From Chloroflexota bacterium (GTDB taxonomy: Bacteria; Chloroflexota; UBA11872; UBA12225): a stretch of DNA of 64,000 bases. The stretch covers positions 32,156-96,155 of the forward strand of contig JAUJOR010000014.1 of the NCBI GenBank assembly GCA_030447525.1. Reading direction: 5' to 3'. Positions 14,202 to 22,723 of the stretch are shown here, in pieces; position 1 is the first letter of the stretch; every line of letters begins with the position of its first letter. Under the pieces are notes generated by a model. The model was not told where the DNA came from, did no database searches, and saw nothing but the letters and a program-made list of their open reading frames with translations. Position numbers and translations under genes: made by a program.

Positions 14202-14236
14202 GCGCTGCGGAGCAGCATAGGCGCTGCGCAGCAGCA
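14201..14236. repeat. Two 17-bp near-identical repeats between convergent operons
   Basis: The 74-base gap between the convergent operons starts with GGCGCTGCGGAGCAGCA (14201-14217) repeated as GGCGCTGCGCAGCAGCA (14220-14236), one mismatch, 19-base period. Each unit can fold on itself (GCTGC against GCAGC), so it may act as a bidirectional transcription stop. No U-run is present, so this is only a suggestion. Confidence 0.4.
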
Positions 14237-14275
14237 CGTCCGCCCCTCGGCGGGCGGCGATCTCGGTGAACGGCG

Positions 14276-15712
14276 TCACGGGGTGGCATCCGCCGTCGCG
14301 TTCGCCACCCCGTGGCTCGCCACGCTGATCACGTTGTGTGGCGCGTCACGGCGCAGCGCGGCCTCTTTCAGCGCCACCTCCAGGCCGTCCAGGATGCGGT
14401 AGCAGTCACGCTGCAGGGCGAGGGGGTGGGAGCCCCGCAGCAGGAGGGTGCCGGCGTAGTTCCGCGTCCCGGCCGTAGACGAGAACACCGGCATCGGCGA
14501 TCCGGAGGGCCGCGTCTGGCTCCAGACGACCTCGACCTGCGTGTCCGGTCCGGTGAGTCGCTCCCAGTCGACGCGATCCGGCAGGAACTCGGGATGCGCT
14601 GTCCACGGCCTGCCCTGTGCATCGGTAGCGATCATCATCAGCGAGGCGACGGCAGTCCCCGAGCCCGTCGACGTTAGCATCGGTTCCGGGATCTGGAGGG
14701 GCTCGCCCAACAGCGCCCGCGTCAGCAGATCGATCAGGTCAACCTGGAACGCCTCGTAGACGAGGCGCGGGATCATCGCCCCACCCAGCCGGGCGGCGTT
14801 CTCTATGAGGCACAGACCGCCGTCGCGCTGTAGCTTCACCTCGGTGTGGGTGCCGCAGAAATCCAGGCCCAATGAGTCCACCGCGGCACGCGCCAGGGCC
14901 TCGATGCGTCGCTGCTTCTCCGCCGAGAGCACTGTGGGCGCATGGAAGCTCAGCTCCACAAACGGCGGGATCGTCGGCAGCCGGGCGGTGATAGAGATGG
15001 GAAAGTAGCGGCCGCCAACCACCACTCCCTCGACGCTCACGTAGTCGCCGTAGCCCTCCACGTCGTACCACGACTCGGTAGTGGCTTCGATGATCTCCTC
15101 GGCGATGAACTGCGTGCCCCGCCCCAGGGACATGCAGTCGTGCAGGCGAATGCGGTCCATCTCCTCGATGGCCGTCGTCGCGGTACGCCAGGCCGCGCCG
15201 AGATCGGTGGTCTCGTGGATGATCACCTGGCCCTGTGAGCCCGCCAGCCAGGATGGCTTGAGCAGGAACGGCTTCCGCAGCTCCCCGCCGGCACGGTGCA
15301 AGTCGGCGAGCGACCGGACGGGCACGAACGCCGGGCCGGGCAGCCCGTGTTGCTGCCAGATAGATCGCATCTCTACCTTGTCTCGCGAGCGGACGACGTT
15401 GGGGCCCGGTCCGCGCAGGCCGAGTTGCTGGCAGGCGGCGGCCACGGCGACGATGGCGAACTCGCTGAAGGCCACCACCGCGTCCGCCCGCACCTGGCGC
15501 GCAGCGTCGACGATGGCATCTGGCATTACCGCGTCCGGGCGCAGACAGCGCAAGGACGTGCACCAACCGCGGAGCAACGGTTCCACCGCCGGCGAGGGAG
15601 GGGCAAAGAGCAGCGCGTGGACGTCCCCGTGCCGGCGGAGGCGCGGGAGCGCGAACTCCGGCGGGGGCCCACCCAGGGCCGGGATCACATAGAGGATACT
15701 CGCTCTGGACAC
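14276..15712 (-). CDS. ATP-grasp ligase 2 (predicted carboxylate-amine ligase)
   Basis: A 478-residue ATP-grasp protein of a different subgroup from the other two in the cluster. Motifs: PFLLKPSWLAGSQGQVII (ATP lysine and glycine-rich loop), FIAEEIIEATTESWYDVEGY, and the metal site HTEVKLQRDGGLCLIENAARLGG. The N-terminal MSRASILYVIPALGG is a Rossmann-like preATP-grasp start. GTG 15712 immediately follows the stop of the upstream cyclase gene and has AGGGAGGTGA upstream. It closes operon 2. A role in ligating the oxidised tryptophan product to an amino acid is inferred from context. Confidence 0.83.
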   Translation of the reverse strand: MSRASILYVIPALGGPPPEFALPRLRRHGDVHALLFAPPSPAVEPLLRGWCTSLRCLRPDAVMPDAIVDAARQVRADAVVAFSEFAIVAVAAACQQLGLRGPGPNVVRSRDKVEMRSIWQQHGLPGPAFVPVRSLADLHRAGGELRKPFLLKPSWLAGSQGQVIIHETTDLGAAWRTATTAIEEMDRIRLHDCMSLGRGTQFIAEEIIEATTESWYDVEGYGDYVSVEGVVVGGRYFPISITARLPTIPPFVELSFHAPTVLSAEKQRRIEALARAAVDSLGLDFCGTHTEVKLQRDGGLCLIENAARLGGAMIPRLVYEAFQVDLIDLLTRALLGEPLQIPEPMLTSTGSGTAVASLMMIATDAQGRPWTAHPEFLPDRVDWERLTGPDTQVEVVWSQTRPSGSPMPVFSSTAGTRNYAGTLLLRGSHPLALQRDCYRILDGLEVALKEAALRRDAPHNVISVASHGVANATADATP

Positions 15713-16498
15713 TCACTCACCTCCCTGCTTGATTTGCGAGCGCTCGACGAGCGCGAGAACGCGCGCCGGGCTACCGGAGCCACCGACGATGGGCAGCGGC
15801 CCGGTGATGACAACCGCGCCCTGTGGCGGCAGTCGCTTCAGATTCTGCAGTTGCGTCAGGCCGTACTTGTTGGCCCCCTGGAAGTACCAGTGGCAGGGCC
15901 ACGGCTGCTCGGTGAACGCCATCGCCTGACCGGCATCGGTGCCCACGGTCTCCACCCCCAGACCGATCAGGGACGTCTCCTGCGCCAGCCACCTGGCGCA
16001 GTCCGGGGCCACACCCGGGGTGTGGCCCCCGTTGAGGAACTGCTCGGCGTCCCCGCTCCTGCCGTCCCAACCGGTGCGGTAGAGTAGCCAGCCGCGCTCC
16101 GGCAGCGGGCCGTGCTCGGCTTGCCACGCCTCAACGTCCTCGCGCCGGAGCAAGAAGTCGTGGTCAGCGGCCGCGGCCGCGGAACAGTCCAGCACCGCCG
16201 CCGGGGCCACCACCCGCCCCGGTGGCACGGCGGAGACGTCGTCCAGGTGCCGGCCGGACGGCCAGTGCACCGGGGCGTCGAAGTGCGTGCCGGTGTGCTC
16301 AGAGAGCCTGATGTTGTTCCAGTACGCCTCGCCGGCCGAGTCGTAGCGGCTGATCACCTGGCGCTCGAACGGCCACGGCTGACCGTGCGAGGGGGGCAGA
16401 CGGATGACCGGCGTGCCCTCGGAGAGCGGGGCCGTCAGATCGATCACCTCCACCGAGCCGGCGGCGAGGCCGGCGACGAGATCCGTCAGCAGCGCCAC
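15713..16498 (-). CDS. Kynurenine formamidase-like cyclase family hydrolase
   Basis: Member of the cyclase/KynB metal-dependent hydrolase family; KynB removes the formyl group from N-formylkynurenine. The hallmark HTGTHFDAPVHW (HxGTHxDxPxH) is at residues 68-79 of the 261-residue protein, with VIDLTAPLSEGTPV near the start. The chosen GTG at 16498 lies four bases after the aminotransferase stop and is preceded by AGGGGGTGATG; an upstream ATG (16543) would add 15 residues overlapping that gene. Being encoded between a TDO-type oxygenase and other tryptophan-handling enzymes makes a formylkynurenine-type substrate likely. Other cyclase-family members act on isatin or polyketides, so the exact substrate is inferred. 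Confidence 0.8.
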   Translation of the reverse strand: MALLTDLVAGLAAGSVEVIDLTAPLSEGTPVIRLPPSHGQPWPFERQVISRYDSAGEAYWNNIRLSEHTGTHFDAPVHWPSGRHLDDVSAVPPGRVVAPAAVLDCSAAAAADHDFLLRREDVEAWQAEHGPLPERGWLLYRTGWDGRSGDAEQFLNGGHTPGVAPDCARWLAQETSLIGLGVETVGTDAGQAMAFTEQPWPCHWYFQGANKYGLTQLQNLKRLPPQGAVVITGPLPIVGGSGSPARVLALVERSQIKQGGE

Positions 16499-16502
16499 GG
16501 CA

Positions 16503-17489
16503 TCACCCCCTGACGAGCACGGTGCCGGCCACGTCCCCGGCAACGTCCGGTGCCGGCTCGATGTCGTAGACGGGGGTGATCCAACGGCCGGCCGCGGTGC
16601 CTGCCCGCGCGGCGCGGTCGTAGAGGTCTTGCAGCCTGGCCGTCAATGGCCCCGGCAGGCCATCCCCGACCGGCACCCGATCGACAGACACGACCGGCAG
16701 AATCTCGGCCAGGGTGCCGCAAAGGAAGACCTCCTCGGCGACGTATAGCTCCGTCCGATCGACCTCTCGCTCCTCAACCACGAGCCCGAGCTCGTGGCGG
16801 GCCAGGCTGGCCACGGTGGCCAGGGTGATCCCCTCGAGGCTACCGCTGGTGGCCGGCGGGGTGATCAGCCTCCCATCGCGGACCATCACCACGCAGGAGC
16901 CCGGGGCTTCGGCGATGCTCCCCCGCTGGTTCAGGATCAGCGCCGTGTGATAGCCGTTTCTGACCGCCTCCTGGTGCGCCAGCCGGTTGTTGAGGTAGTT
17001 GGCGCCCGACTTGATCCGCGGGGGCATCGTATCGTCACTGATGCGTCTCCAGGACGAGACGCAGATGGGCACACCGCCCCGGTAGGCATCGGAGCGGGGC
17101 TTAGGGAGCGCGGTGATATGGACGCCCGTGTCCTCTGTGAGGCCCATCGTGTCGAAGTGCTCCCCGATGCCAAAGAAGGCCACCACTACGATGTGGACGT
17201 CATCTCGGAACGCATTGACCCGCAGGAGCTGCAAGCACGCCTCGCGGAGTGCAAGGTCCGAGTACGCCACCTGCAAGCGCACGGACTTCATGGACCGCCG
17301 CAGACGTTGGAGATGGTCCTCCAGGCGGAAGGCGTAGAGCTGTCCGGCGCTCGGTGACCAGTAGGCTCGAATGCCCTCGAAGACATTTGCCCCCCAGAAC
17401 GCCCCTTGCGTGCGCCCGTGCAGAACGCACGCCTCCCATGGAATGATCTCGCCGTTCATCCAGGCGTAAGGTGGTGTCGCTGACATCAT
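16503..17489 (-). CDS. Class IV PLP aminotransferase (branched-chain aminotransferase-like)
   Basis: A 328-residue fold-type IV PLP enzyme. It shows the BCAT-like features AFWGANVFEGIRAYW, RLEDHLQRLRRSM, the catalytic lysine region PPRIKSGANYLNNRLA, and TALILNQRGSIAEAPGSCV, then SLEGITLATV and EVFLCGTLAEILPV. Sequence alone fits IlvE. Inside a tryptophan/kynurenine cluster it could instead transaminate kynurenine or another aromatic amino acid, or lyse aminodeoxychorismate. Start ATG 17489 (or the adjacent ATG 17486) lies 13 bases after the monooxygenase stop. The reading frame stays open far upstream, but that stretch is antisense to the monooxygenase gene and is not coding. Confidence 0.85.
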   Translation of the reverse strand: MMSATPPYAWMNGEIIPWEACVLHGRTQGAFWGANVFEGIRAYWSPSAGQLYAFRLEDHLQRLRRSMKSVRLQVAYSDLALREACLQLLRVNAFRDDVHIVVVAFFGIGEHFDTMGLTEDTGVHITALPKPRSDAYRGGVPICVSSWRRISDDTMPPRIKSGANYLNNRLAHQEAVRNGYHTALILNQRGSIAEAPGSCVVMVRDGRLITPPATSGSLEGITLATVASLARHELGLVVEEREVDRTELYVAEEVFLCGTLAEILPVVSVDRVPVGDGLPGPLTARLQDLYDRAARAGTAAGRWITPVYDIEPAPDVAGDVAGTVLVRG

Positions 17490-17502
17490 CGCGGTGTGCC
17501 CC

Positions 17503-19191
17503 CTATCCCACCGTTGTCCCGGTCCCGGCTGTTGTCCCCATGGTGGCGTGGGCGCGGAAGGCGGCCCCACTGCGCCGCGCGTCTTCGTCCTTTGCCGGGA
17601 GCGCGTCGGCGCAGCGGCGGAGTGCCTCCGCGAAATCGGGAGGGCGCTCGGCGTCATGGCCGGCGGCGATGTGCCCGTCCGGGCGCACCAGGAACCAGGC
17701 CGGTCGCGACGCGCCGTAGGTGGCGCGCAGGCGCGGGTCGTCGTCGTGGACGACGCACGCCAGTGGCCAGAGATCATCGGATCCCTGGCCCGGCGGCAGG
17801 ACAACGTAGAGCCGGAAAGGCACCGAGACCGGCCGAGCCTGCGCCTGCTCCGCGAAGCGGCGGGCCGCCAGCGGATCGGCGCCGAAGTACAGGCCGACGA
17901 ACTCCCGCCCCAGGAGCTGGCGCAGCCGCCGGCGCTGGCCGGCCACTGAGACCGCCCCGTCGGGCGCAAGGCTTCCCACCAGGGGGCTACCGGCGCGCCG
18001 GTCAACGATGGGCGAGTCCGCGTAGACGTACGGCTCCGCCATCCGCCCGCTGTTTACGTGGCGGCGCAGAAACTTGAGCGGCGGGGCGACGCGCAGCAGC
18101 GTGTCGCGCGCCCAGCGACGCAGCGGGCTCGGCGGCACCATGAAGCGGATGGTGGCCTCGGTCACGCGCAAGTTTTCCCGGGCGGCGGCGTACCGCTCCA
18201 CGTGGTAGCTCTCCAGCAGCGTGCTGTTCGCCCGGCCCTTCAGCACCAGGTGGAGCTTCCAGGCCAGGTTGTCCACGTCCTGGATGCCACTGTTCATGCC
18301 CCGGGCGCCATACGGCGGCAGGGCGTGCGCGGCGTCGCCCGCCAGGAAGACGCGGCCGACGCGCAGGCGGGCCGCCACGCGCTGGTTGAATCGGTAGGTG
18401 CTCAGCCAGTCGATCTCGTAGGGGATGCTCCCGATCACGGCGCGGATGCGCCGGTCGAGCTGGTTCGTCCTCCGTTCAGCCTCGACGTCGGTGTCCGGCG
18501 CGAGCTGCCAATCGATTCGCCACACGTTGTCCGGCTGGGCGTGGATGACCAGCTGGCGGCCCGGGTTGAAGGGCGGGTCGAAGTGGAAGTGCCGCTCGTG
18601 GGCGAACGGCAGGTCGGCCCGGATGTCCGTGATCAGGAAGCGGTCGCCGTGGCGGTAGCCGATCCACTCCACGCCCAGCAAGCGCCGCACCTCGCTGTGA
18701 ATGCCGTCGCAGGCGACCAGGTAGCGGAATCGCATCTCTTGCGTCCCGTCAGGGGTGGTGACCGTCACCGTCACGCCCTGGTCGCCCTGCGCCACGCCGG
18801 TGACCCGGTGCGACCAGAGCACGGTGGCCAGCGGGACACTCTCCAGCCGCTCCAGCATGATCTGCTGGGTGCGGTACTGGGAGATATTGATGAAGGGCGC
18901 GAAGCCCCCCGTGCGTGGGAACTCGGTGGTGGAGAGCACCTTGCCACGGACGTAGGTCCGCGCCACGTGCCAGCCGATCCCTTCCGCGGCGATGGCCTCG
19001 GCGCACCCCACCTGACCAAGGATCTCGACGACGTCGCCCTGGATGCAGCAGGCGCGCGACCCCTGCTTACGCAAGGCCGGCTCCGCCTCCAGCACCAGGC
19101 TGGGGACGCCGAACGAGGCCAACCGCAAGGCGCACGCCAGGCCGGCAGGCCCCGCGCCGACGATGCCCACAGGAACGTCCACGTCGCTCAT
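17503..19191 (-). CDS. FAD-dependent aromatic hydroxylase (PheA/TfdB/MhpA-like class A monooxygenase)
   Basis: A 562-residue flavoprotein hydroxylase that would put an OH group on an aromatic ring using NAD(P)H and oxygen. It has the N-terminal dinucleotide fold VGIVGAGPAGLACALRL, YLVACDGIHSEVRRLLG, the FAD-ribityl motif VFLAGDAAHALPPYGARGMNSG and the following IQDVDNLAWKL. A C-terminal thioredoxin-like domain contains RPAWFLVRPDGHIA. This resembles phenol and 3-hydroxyphenylpropionate hydroxylases rather than canonical kynurenine 3-monooxygenase. The start ATG 19191 overlaps the TDO-like gene stop (ATGA), implying coupled translation. Likely substrate: an anthranilate, kynurenine or indole-derived intermediate (inference). 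Confidence 0.88.
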   Translation of the reverse strand: MSDVDVPVGIVGAGPAGLACALRLASFGVPSLVLEAEPALRKQGSRACCIQGDVVEILGQVGCAEAIAAEGIGWHVARTYVRGKVLSTTEFPRTGGFAPFINISQYRTQQIMLERLESVPLATVLWSHRVTGVAQGDQGVTVTVTTPDGTQEMRFRYLVACDGIHSEVRRLLGVEWIGYRHGDRFLITDIRADLPFAHERHFHFDPPFNPGRQLVIHAQPDNVWRIDWQLAPDTDVEAERRTNQLDRRIRAVIGSIPYEIDWLSTYRFNQRVAARLRVGRVFLAGDAAHALPPYGARGMNSGIQDVDNLAWKLHLVLKGRANSTLLESYHVERYAAARENLRVTEATIRFMVPPSPLRRWARDTLLRVAPPLKFLRRHVNSGRMAEPYVYADSPIVDRRAGSPLVGSLAPDGAVSVAGQRRRLRQLLGREFVGLYFGADPLAARRFAEQAQARPVSVPFRLYVVLPPGQGSDDLWPLACVVHDDDPRLRATYGASRPAWFLVRPDGHIAAGHDAERPPDFAEALRRCADALPAKDEDARRSGAAFRAHATMGTTAGTGTTVG

Positions 19192-20525
19192 GCGTGTCCT
19201 CGCACACTGCTTGTTTGCGGGGTCTGCACCGCGGCGCCCGCCTCGGCCGGCGCCGAGTGGGGGGCCACGCCGTTCTCCCCCTCCGCCAGGGACGGGAATA
19301 CGGGGATCTCCTGGACTGACGCCAGGTACGGCGGCCCCTGGGTGTAGCCCGTGCCGGTGCGCTCGCCGAGCATCCGTACGGCGAGCCGGTAGTGCGTCCG
19401 GCGCCACTGCAGCAGGGTGGACGCGAACCGCGTCATCTCCTGCTGAAGGGCATCCGCTTCACGCGGTCTGAGCCGGCCAGCGGCGCGGGCCGCCCCGAAC
19501 GCGCCGTCGAGGGTCGCCTGGCCGGCGAGCACCCGCCCACGGACCTCGGGCACGGAGTGATAGGCGATCGAGTCCAGGCGGGACGAGTCGGGCTGCCGGC
19601 ACAAGGACTCGACGATCTTGTAGTTGCGCGACTGAATCGCGCTGGCACCCTCAGTAAAGGCGCGGAACGTGCGAAACGCCTCCACCTGCATCGTCGCCAG
19701 CAACGAGAACAAAGGGGCCGCCTCGCGCAGGGCCGTGTCGGCCCCACCGACGCAGCGGAGCGCCAGGTCGGGCGCGCCGTCCGCCAGCGCCGTTACGGCG
19801 GCCCGGATCTGGACGGCCACCAGGGCGAAGGTGCTCTCGAAGGACTGCAACACGCGGATGAACTGATACTCGTCGTGGACGACGTACACCGGCAGCATGC
19901 TCAACCGCAAGGTGCACCGCTCGCCGGGCCCAAGGGCGGCGGCGACGTTGGCCCACAGTCGGCCGGCGCCGGCGAGCGGATCAGCCTCGGCCACCTCGGC
20001 CACGCCGTCGCTCAGCCCCAGGCGCTGACCGGCCGGCCCGGCGGCGCGCAGGCCCAGGAGGCAGCGCTTCACGGTCGTGCGGGTATCCGGGCGCATCTGG
20101 GGCAGGAGCCCCGTACGGTGCGTCGCCGCGTCCACCTCGAAGCGTAAGGCGTCTGCGATCAGCTGCAGGAAGAGACGATCGTAGCGTCGCTCGGCAGCCG
20201 TGACGTCCTGCGGCAGGTCGTCCACCGCGGGCAGCGGGAGGAGACTGAGCGCCAGGTAGGTTGGGTAGTCGTAACGGCCGTCCCGCTTGTCCAGGGCGGC
20301 GTCGAGAAAGCGCTCCAAACGCTGCACGCCGCTGGTCGAGCCGCGTACCCCCGGCAGCATCGCTCGGACGCCGGCCAGCGCCTCGAGGAGATTGGCGTCC
20401 ACAAAGTGTTTCCCCACTCGGTGGAATGCCTCTAGCACGGCCTCGTAGGGGAACGCTTCGGCGTCTCGGTGGGCTAGCCAGTCCCTGAGCGCTTCCGCTT
20501 GACCGGCGCCTTCTTCTACCTTCAT
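19188..20525 (-). CDS. Long tryptophan 2,3-dioxygenase-superfamily haem protein (distal His replaced by Leu)
   Basis: A 445-residue protein whose C-terminal half aligns with tryptophan 2,3-dioxygenase (TDO). HDEYQF at 217-222 matches HDEMLF of bacterial TDO; FRAF...AIQS at 287-299 keeps the carboxylate-binding Arg (Arg288). The haem-ligand His378 sits in RRTHYRLAVRMLG and is followed by GTGYTQG, equivalent to the GTGGSSG substrate loop. The distal catalytic His (His55 in the Xanthomonas enzyme, in HQTSELW) corresponds to Leu226 here. About 200 extra N-terminal residues are not part of normal TDO. It may oxygenate tryptophan or a relative, as MarE does in the same superfamily. First gene of operon 2; AGGTGA precedes ATG 20525. 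Confidence 0.8.
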   Translation of the reverse strand: MKVEEGAGQAEALRDWLAHRDAEAFPYEAVLEAFHRVGKHFVDANLLEALAGVRAMLPGVRGSTSGVQRLERFLDAALDKRDGRYDYPTYLALSLLPLPAVDDLPQDVTAAERRYDRLFLQLIADALRFEVDAATHRTGLLPQMRPDTRTTVKRCLLGLRAAGPAGQRLGLSDGVAEVAEADPLAGAGRLWANVAAALGPGERCTLRLSMLPVYVVHDEYQFIRVLQSFESTFALVAVQIRAAVTALADGAPDLALRCVGGADTALREAAPLFSLLATMQVEAFRTFRAFTEGASAIQSRNYKIVESLCRQPDSSRLDSIAYHSVPEVRGRVLAGQATLDGAFGAARAAGRLRPREADALQQEMTRFASTLLQWRRTHYRLAVRMLGERTGTGYTQGPPYLASVQEIPVFPSLAEGENGVAPHSAPAEAGAAVQTPQTSSVRGHA

Positions 20526-20581
20526 GAATCACCTGCCCAAAGAAGATCGGTTGGGTTGGCGAGGAACGTTCGTCTAGCGCC

Positions 20582-20638
20582 ACAGTAAGGCGGCCGGCGC
20601 GCCGGCGGATCGGTGAGAAGGCGTACTCGTAAGGCGTA
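20582..20638 (-). promoter_or_regulatory. SARP-type direct-repeat promoter B (drives operon 2)
   Basis: Read on the minus strand: TACGCCT at 20638-20632, six bases, TACGCCT at 20625-20619, six bases, CGATC, and exactly 31 bases after the second heptamer TACTGT (20587-20582). The arrangement matches promoters A and C except for one extra base between the heptamers. The predicted start near 20575 leaves about a 50-base leader before the TDO-like gene. The rest of the gap (20639-20784) is very GC-rich, with short hairpins such as GGCACC...GGTGCC near 20750-20775 that could end transcription of the class V PLP gene. Confidence 0.65.
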
Positions 20639-20784
20639 TCTTGGTCACGCCGCGAGCCGTGAGGCGCCCGCCGGGGGCCGGCCCGCCGGGACCCGACCGC
20701 GAAGAGGGGCAGTCCCCGGCGCCGCGATCACCCAGCGCCGGGCGGGCGGCACCCGCCGGGGGCCGCCGGTGCCCGTGGCGGCGC

Positions 20785-21933
20785 TCAGTCCGGCCGCGTG
20801 CGCCGGTAGCGCGCTATGCCCGCGCACACCGCGTCCACATCGGCCGTGGTGTTGTAGTAATGGAAGGACAGCCGCGCGACGTCACACCGCGGGCTGACCA
20901 CGATCCGCCGGGAGGCTAACCACGCGGCCAGAGCCGGGGCGTTCGCGTCGATCAGGGCGACGTGGGCGCCCCGGTCTGCCGGCGCGACCGGCAGCTGCAG
21001 CCGCTCCCCTTGCGCGGCGAGCTGCCCGGCGGCGTACGCCACCAGCGAGGCGACGTGCCGCTGCACGGCCCGGCGGTCGAGACGGTTGAGCAGGGCCATG
21101 CCGGCGTTGGCGGTATAGAGGGCGGGCACGGCCGGCGTCCCGGTCTCCAGGCGTCGGGCCTCATCTGGGAAGTCCAACCGCTGCGGATCGAACGCCAGGG
21201 GATCGACGCGCCCGTACCAGCCCGTGAGACGGGGCGCGCGATCGGCGTCAGAGGGCGACCTGACGTAAAGAAAGGCCACTCCAGGGAGGCCCAGCAGATA
21301 CTTGAGCGTGCCCGAGACGAGGTAGTCGCACCCCAGCTCGGTGACGTCCACCGGCACGACGCCGGCGGCCTGGTAGGCGTCCACGAAGACGCGCGCACCG
21401 GCGCCGTGCGCGGCCGCGGCCACGTCCGCTACCGGGAGCCGGGCCCCGCTGCGGTAGGTCACCAGGGGGATCGAGACCAGCCCGGTGCGCGCGTCGATCT
21501 CGGCCAAGTAGTCCCCCGCCCGCACGGTGTCCTCGCGCTCTCGGACGTACACCACCCGGGCTCCGCGTGGGCGCTGGGCGAGCCAGACGTGCGCCACCGA
21601 GGGGAACTCAGCCACGGTGGTGACCACTGTGGGCCGGCTGGCCCACTCCAGCGCGGACGCGACCTGGTAGGCGCCGATGGAGGCGTTGGGGACGATCGCG
21701 ATCTGGTCTGGCCGGGCCCCGATGAGGGCCGCGAAGCGCGCCCGCGCCTCGCTGACCTGGGCCTCGAACTGTGGCCACGGCACGCCGGGCTCGGCCATGG
21801 TGTCCAACATCCGCGTCAGCGCCGCGTCGAGATCAATCGACCGAGCGCCAAGGCTGCAGCTGGCCAGGTAGACCGTCCCCTCCAAGGCGGGGAAGCGGCT
21901 GCGGAACGCGGCCGCATCCATCCCTGGCACCAT
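20785..21933 (-). CDS. Class V PLP enzyme (kynureninase / isopenicillin-epimerase-like)
   Basis: A 382-residue fold-type I, class V PLP protein, the group that includes kynureninase, cysteine desulfurases and isopenicillin N epimerase. The cofactor site is visible as VFVDAYQAAGVVPVD (Asp plus Gln) and the Schiff-base lysine in YLVSGTLKYLLG. The context (formamidase-like and TDO-like partners) suggests it cleaves or rearranges kynurenine or a derivative, but the active-site phrases are not those typical of kynureninase, so specificity is uncertain. ATG 21933 is six bases after the preceding gene and has GGGGGGTGA upstream; a second ATG four codons later is possible. Last gene of operon 3. Confidence 0.78.
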   Translation of the reverse strand: MVPGMDAAAFRSRFPALEGTVYLASCSLGARSIDLDAALTRMLDTMAEPGVPWPQFEAQVSEARARFAALIGARPDQIAIVPNASIGAYQVASALEWASRPTVVTTVAEFPSVAHVWLAQRPRGARVVYVREREDTVRAGDYLAEIDARTGLVSIPLVTYRSGARLPVADVAAAAHGAGARVFVDAYQAAGVVPVDVTELGCDYLVSGTLKYLLGLPGVAFLYVRSPSDADRAPRLTGWYGRVDPLAFDPQRLDFPDEARRLETGTPAVPALYTANAGMALLNRLDRRAVQRHVASLVAYAAGQLAAQGERLQLPVAPADRGAHVALIDANAPALAAWLASRRIVVSPRCDVARLSFHYYNTTADVDAVCAGIARYRRTRPD

Positions 21934-21939
21934 GGCGCG

Positions 21940-22662
21940 TCACCCCCCGCCGGCCGGCGCGCCCGCGCTCATCGGGCCCGTCTCCGTCAGCACGGTGCGG
22001 ACGCGCCACAGCTCCGGAAAGAACTTGTGGCTGATGAGGCCGCTCAAGACGTCTACCGGCGTGCCCTTGGTGCCCACCACCTGGTGCCCGATCGTCCGCG
22101 TGGCGACCTTGTAGTGCCGCACTCGCCACAGGGCGACGCGCTCGTCCCACTCGATCATGGCTTCGGCCAGCCGGTAGAGCGGCGCGTTGGGGCTGCCGCG
22201 GTAGAGCTCGACGAGGTCGACCCGGCGTTCGCCCAGGAGCGCGGCAAAGACCTGCCCCAGCTCCTGGCTGGCCCGCTTCACCTCGCGCCAGCCGGGCGAT
22301 TCGAAGCCCGAGCCGTGGCCGAGCACCGTCCGGATCAGCTGAAACGTCCAGGGGGCGAGATGGCGCAGCATCTCCAGCTGGCCGGTGATCAGCTCCATCC
22401 CCAGGGACGCGCGGGCCAGCAGGTGTACCGCGCTCTCGATCTCGCCGGCGTGGATGTCTCGCGTCGCCTGCTCCAGCTCGAAACAGGCGTGCTTGAGCCA
22501 CAGCTCAGTGGACTGGTGCACGGTCTGGAACAGCAGCTCGTCTCGGTGCACCATCTCCTGCGGCCGGCGCTGCAGTGAGAGCAGGGTGTCTGTCCGCATG
22601 TACCGGGCATAGTCCGTATCCCCCTCCCCAGGTAACACCGGCACCGCATAGTTGATCGTCAA
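21940..22662 (-). CDS. Short tryptophan 2,3-dioxygenase-superfamily haem protein (substrate loop altered)
   Basis: A 240-residue TDO-family protein. DELLFQTVHQSTELW at 41-55 keeps the distal pocket Phe45 and catalytic His49, Arg111 keeps the carboxylate contact, GSGFES matches SGFQS, and His183 in WRVRHYKV is the haem ligand. SHKFFPELWRVRT (211-223) matches the family C-terminus. The usual GTGGSSG loop is replaced by VGTKGTP (196-202), so substrate recognition must differ. I chose TTG 22662 because GGAAGGA lies 8 bases upstream and the protein then starts like TDO; the frame is open further upstream but reads as low-complexity arginine/proline. It pairs with the longer homolog at 19188-20525, which has the opposite residue losses. 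Confidence 0.82.
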   Translation of the reverse strand: MTINYAVPVLPGEGDTDYARYMRTDTLLSLQRRPQEMVHRDELLFQTVHQSTELWLKHACFELEQATRDIHAGEIESAVHLLARASLGMELITGQLEMLRHLAPWTFQLIRTVLGHGSGFESPGWREVKRASQELGQVFAALLGERRVDLVELYRGSPNAPLYRLAEAMIEWDERVALWRVRHYKVATRTIGHQVVGTKGTPVDVLSGLISHKFFPELWRVRTVLTETGPMSAGAPAGGG

Positions 22663-22723
22663 CGCAGTCGTCCTTCCGAGTCGGTTGTCAATTGCAGCCG
22701 TCCTGCCGGCGCGAGTGGCCACG

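Noticed and set aside
17490..18005. Upstream extension of the class IV aminotransferase (to 500 residues)
   Set aside because: The extra 170 residues are serine/arginine-rich, antisense in character and overlap the monooxygenase coding sequence; the family start MSATPPYAWMNGE lies at 17486-17489.
21940..22662. Initial idea that the short TDO homolog had lost its catalytic distal His because HDE reads HRDE
   Set aside because: The catalytic distal His is the one in the HQ.SELW segment, and that His (His49) is present; the real change is in the GTGGSSG loop.
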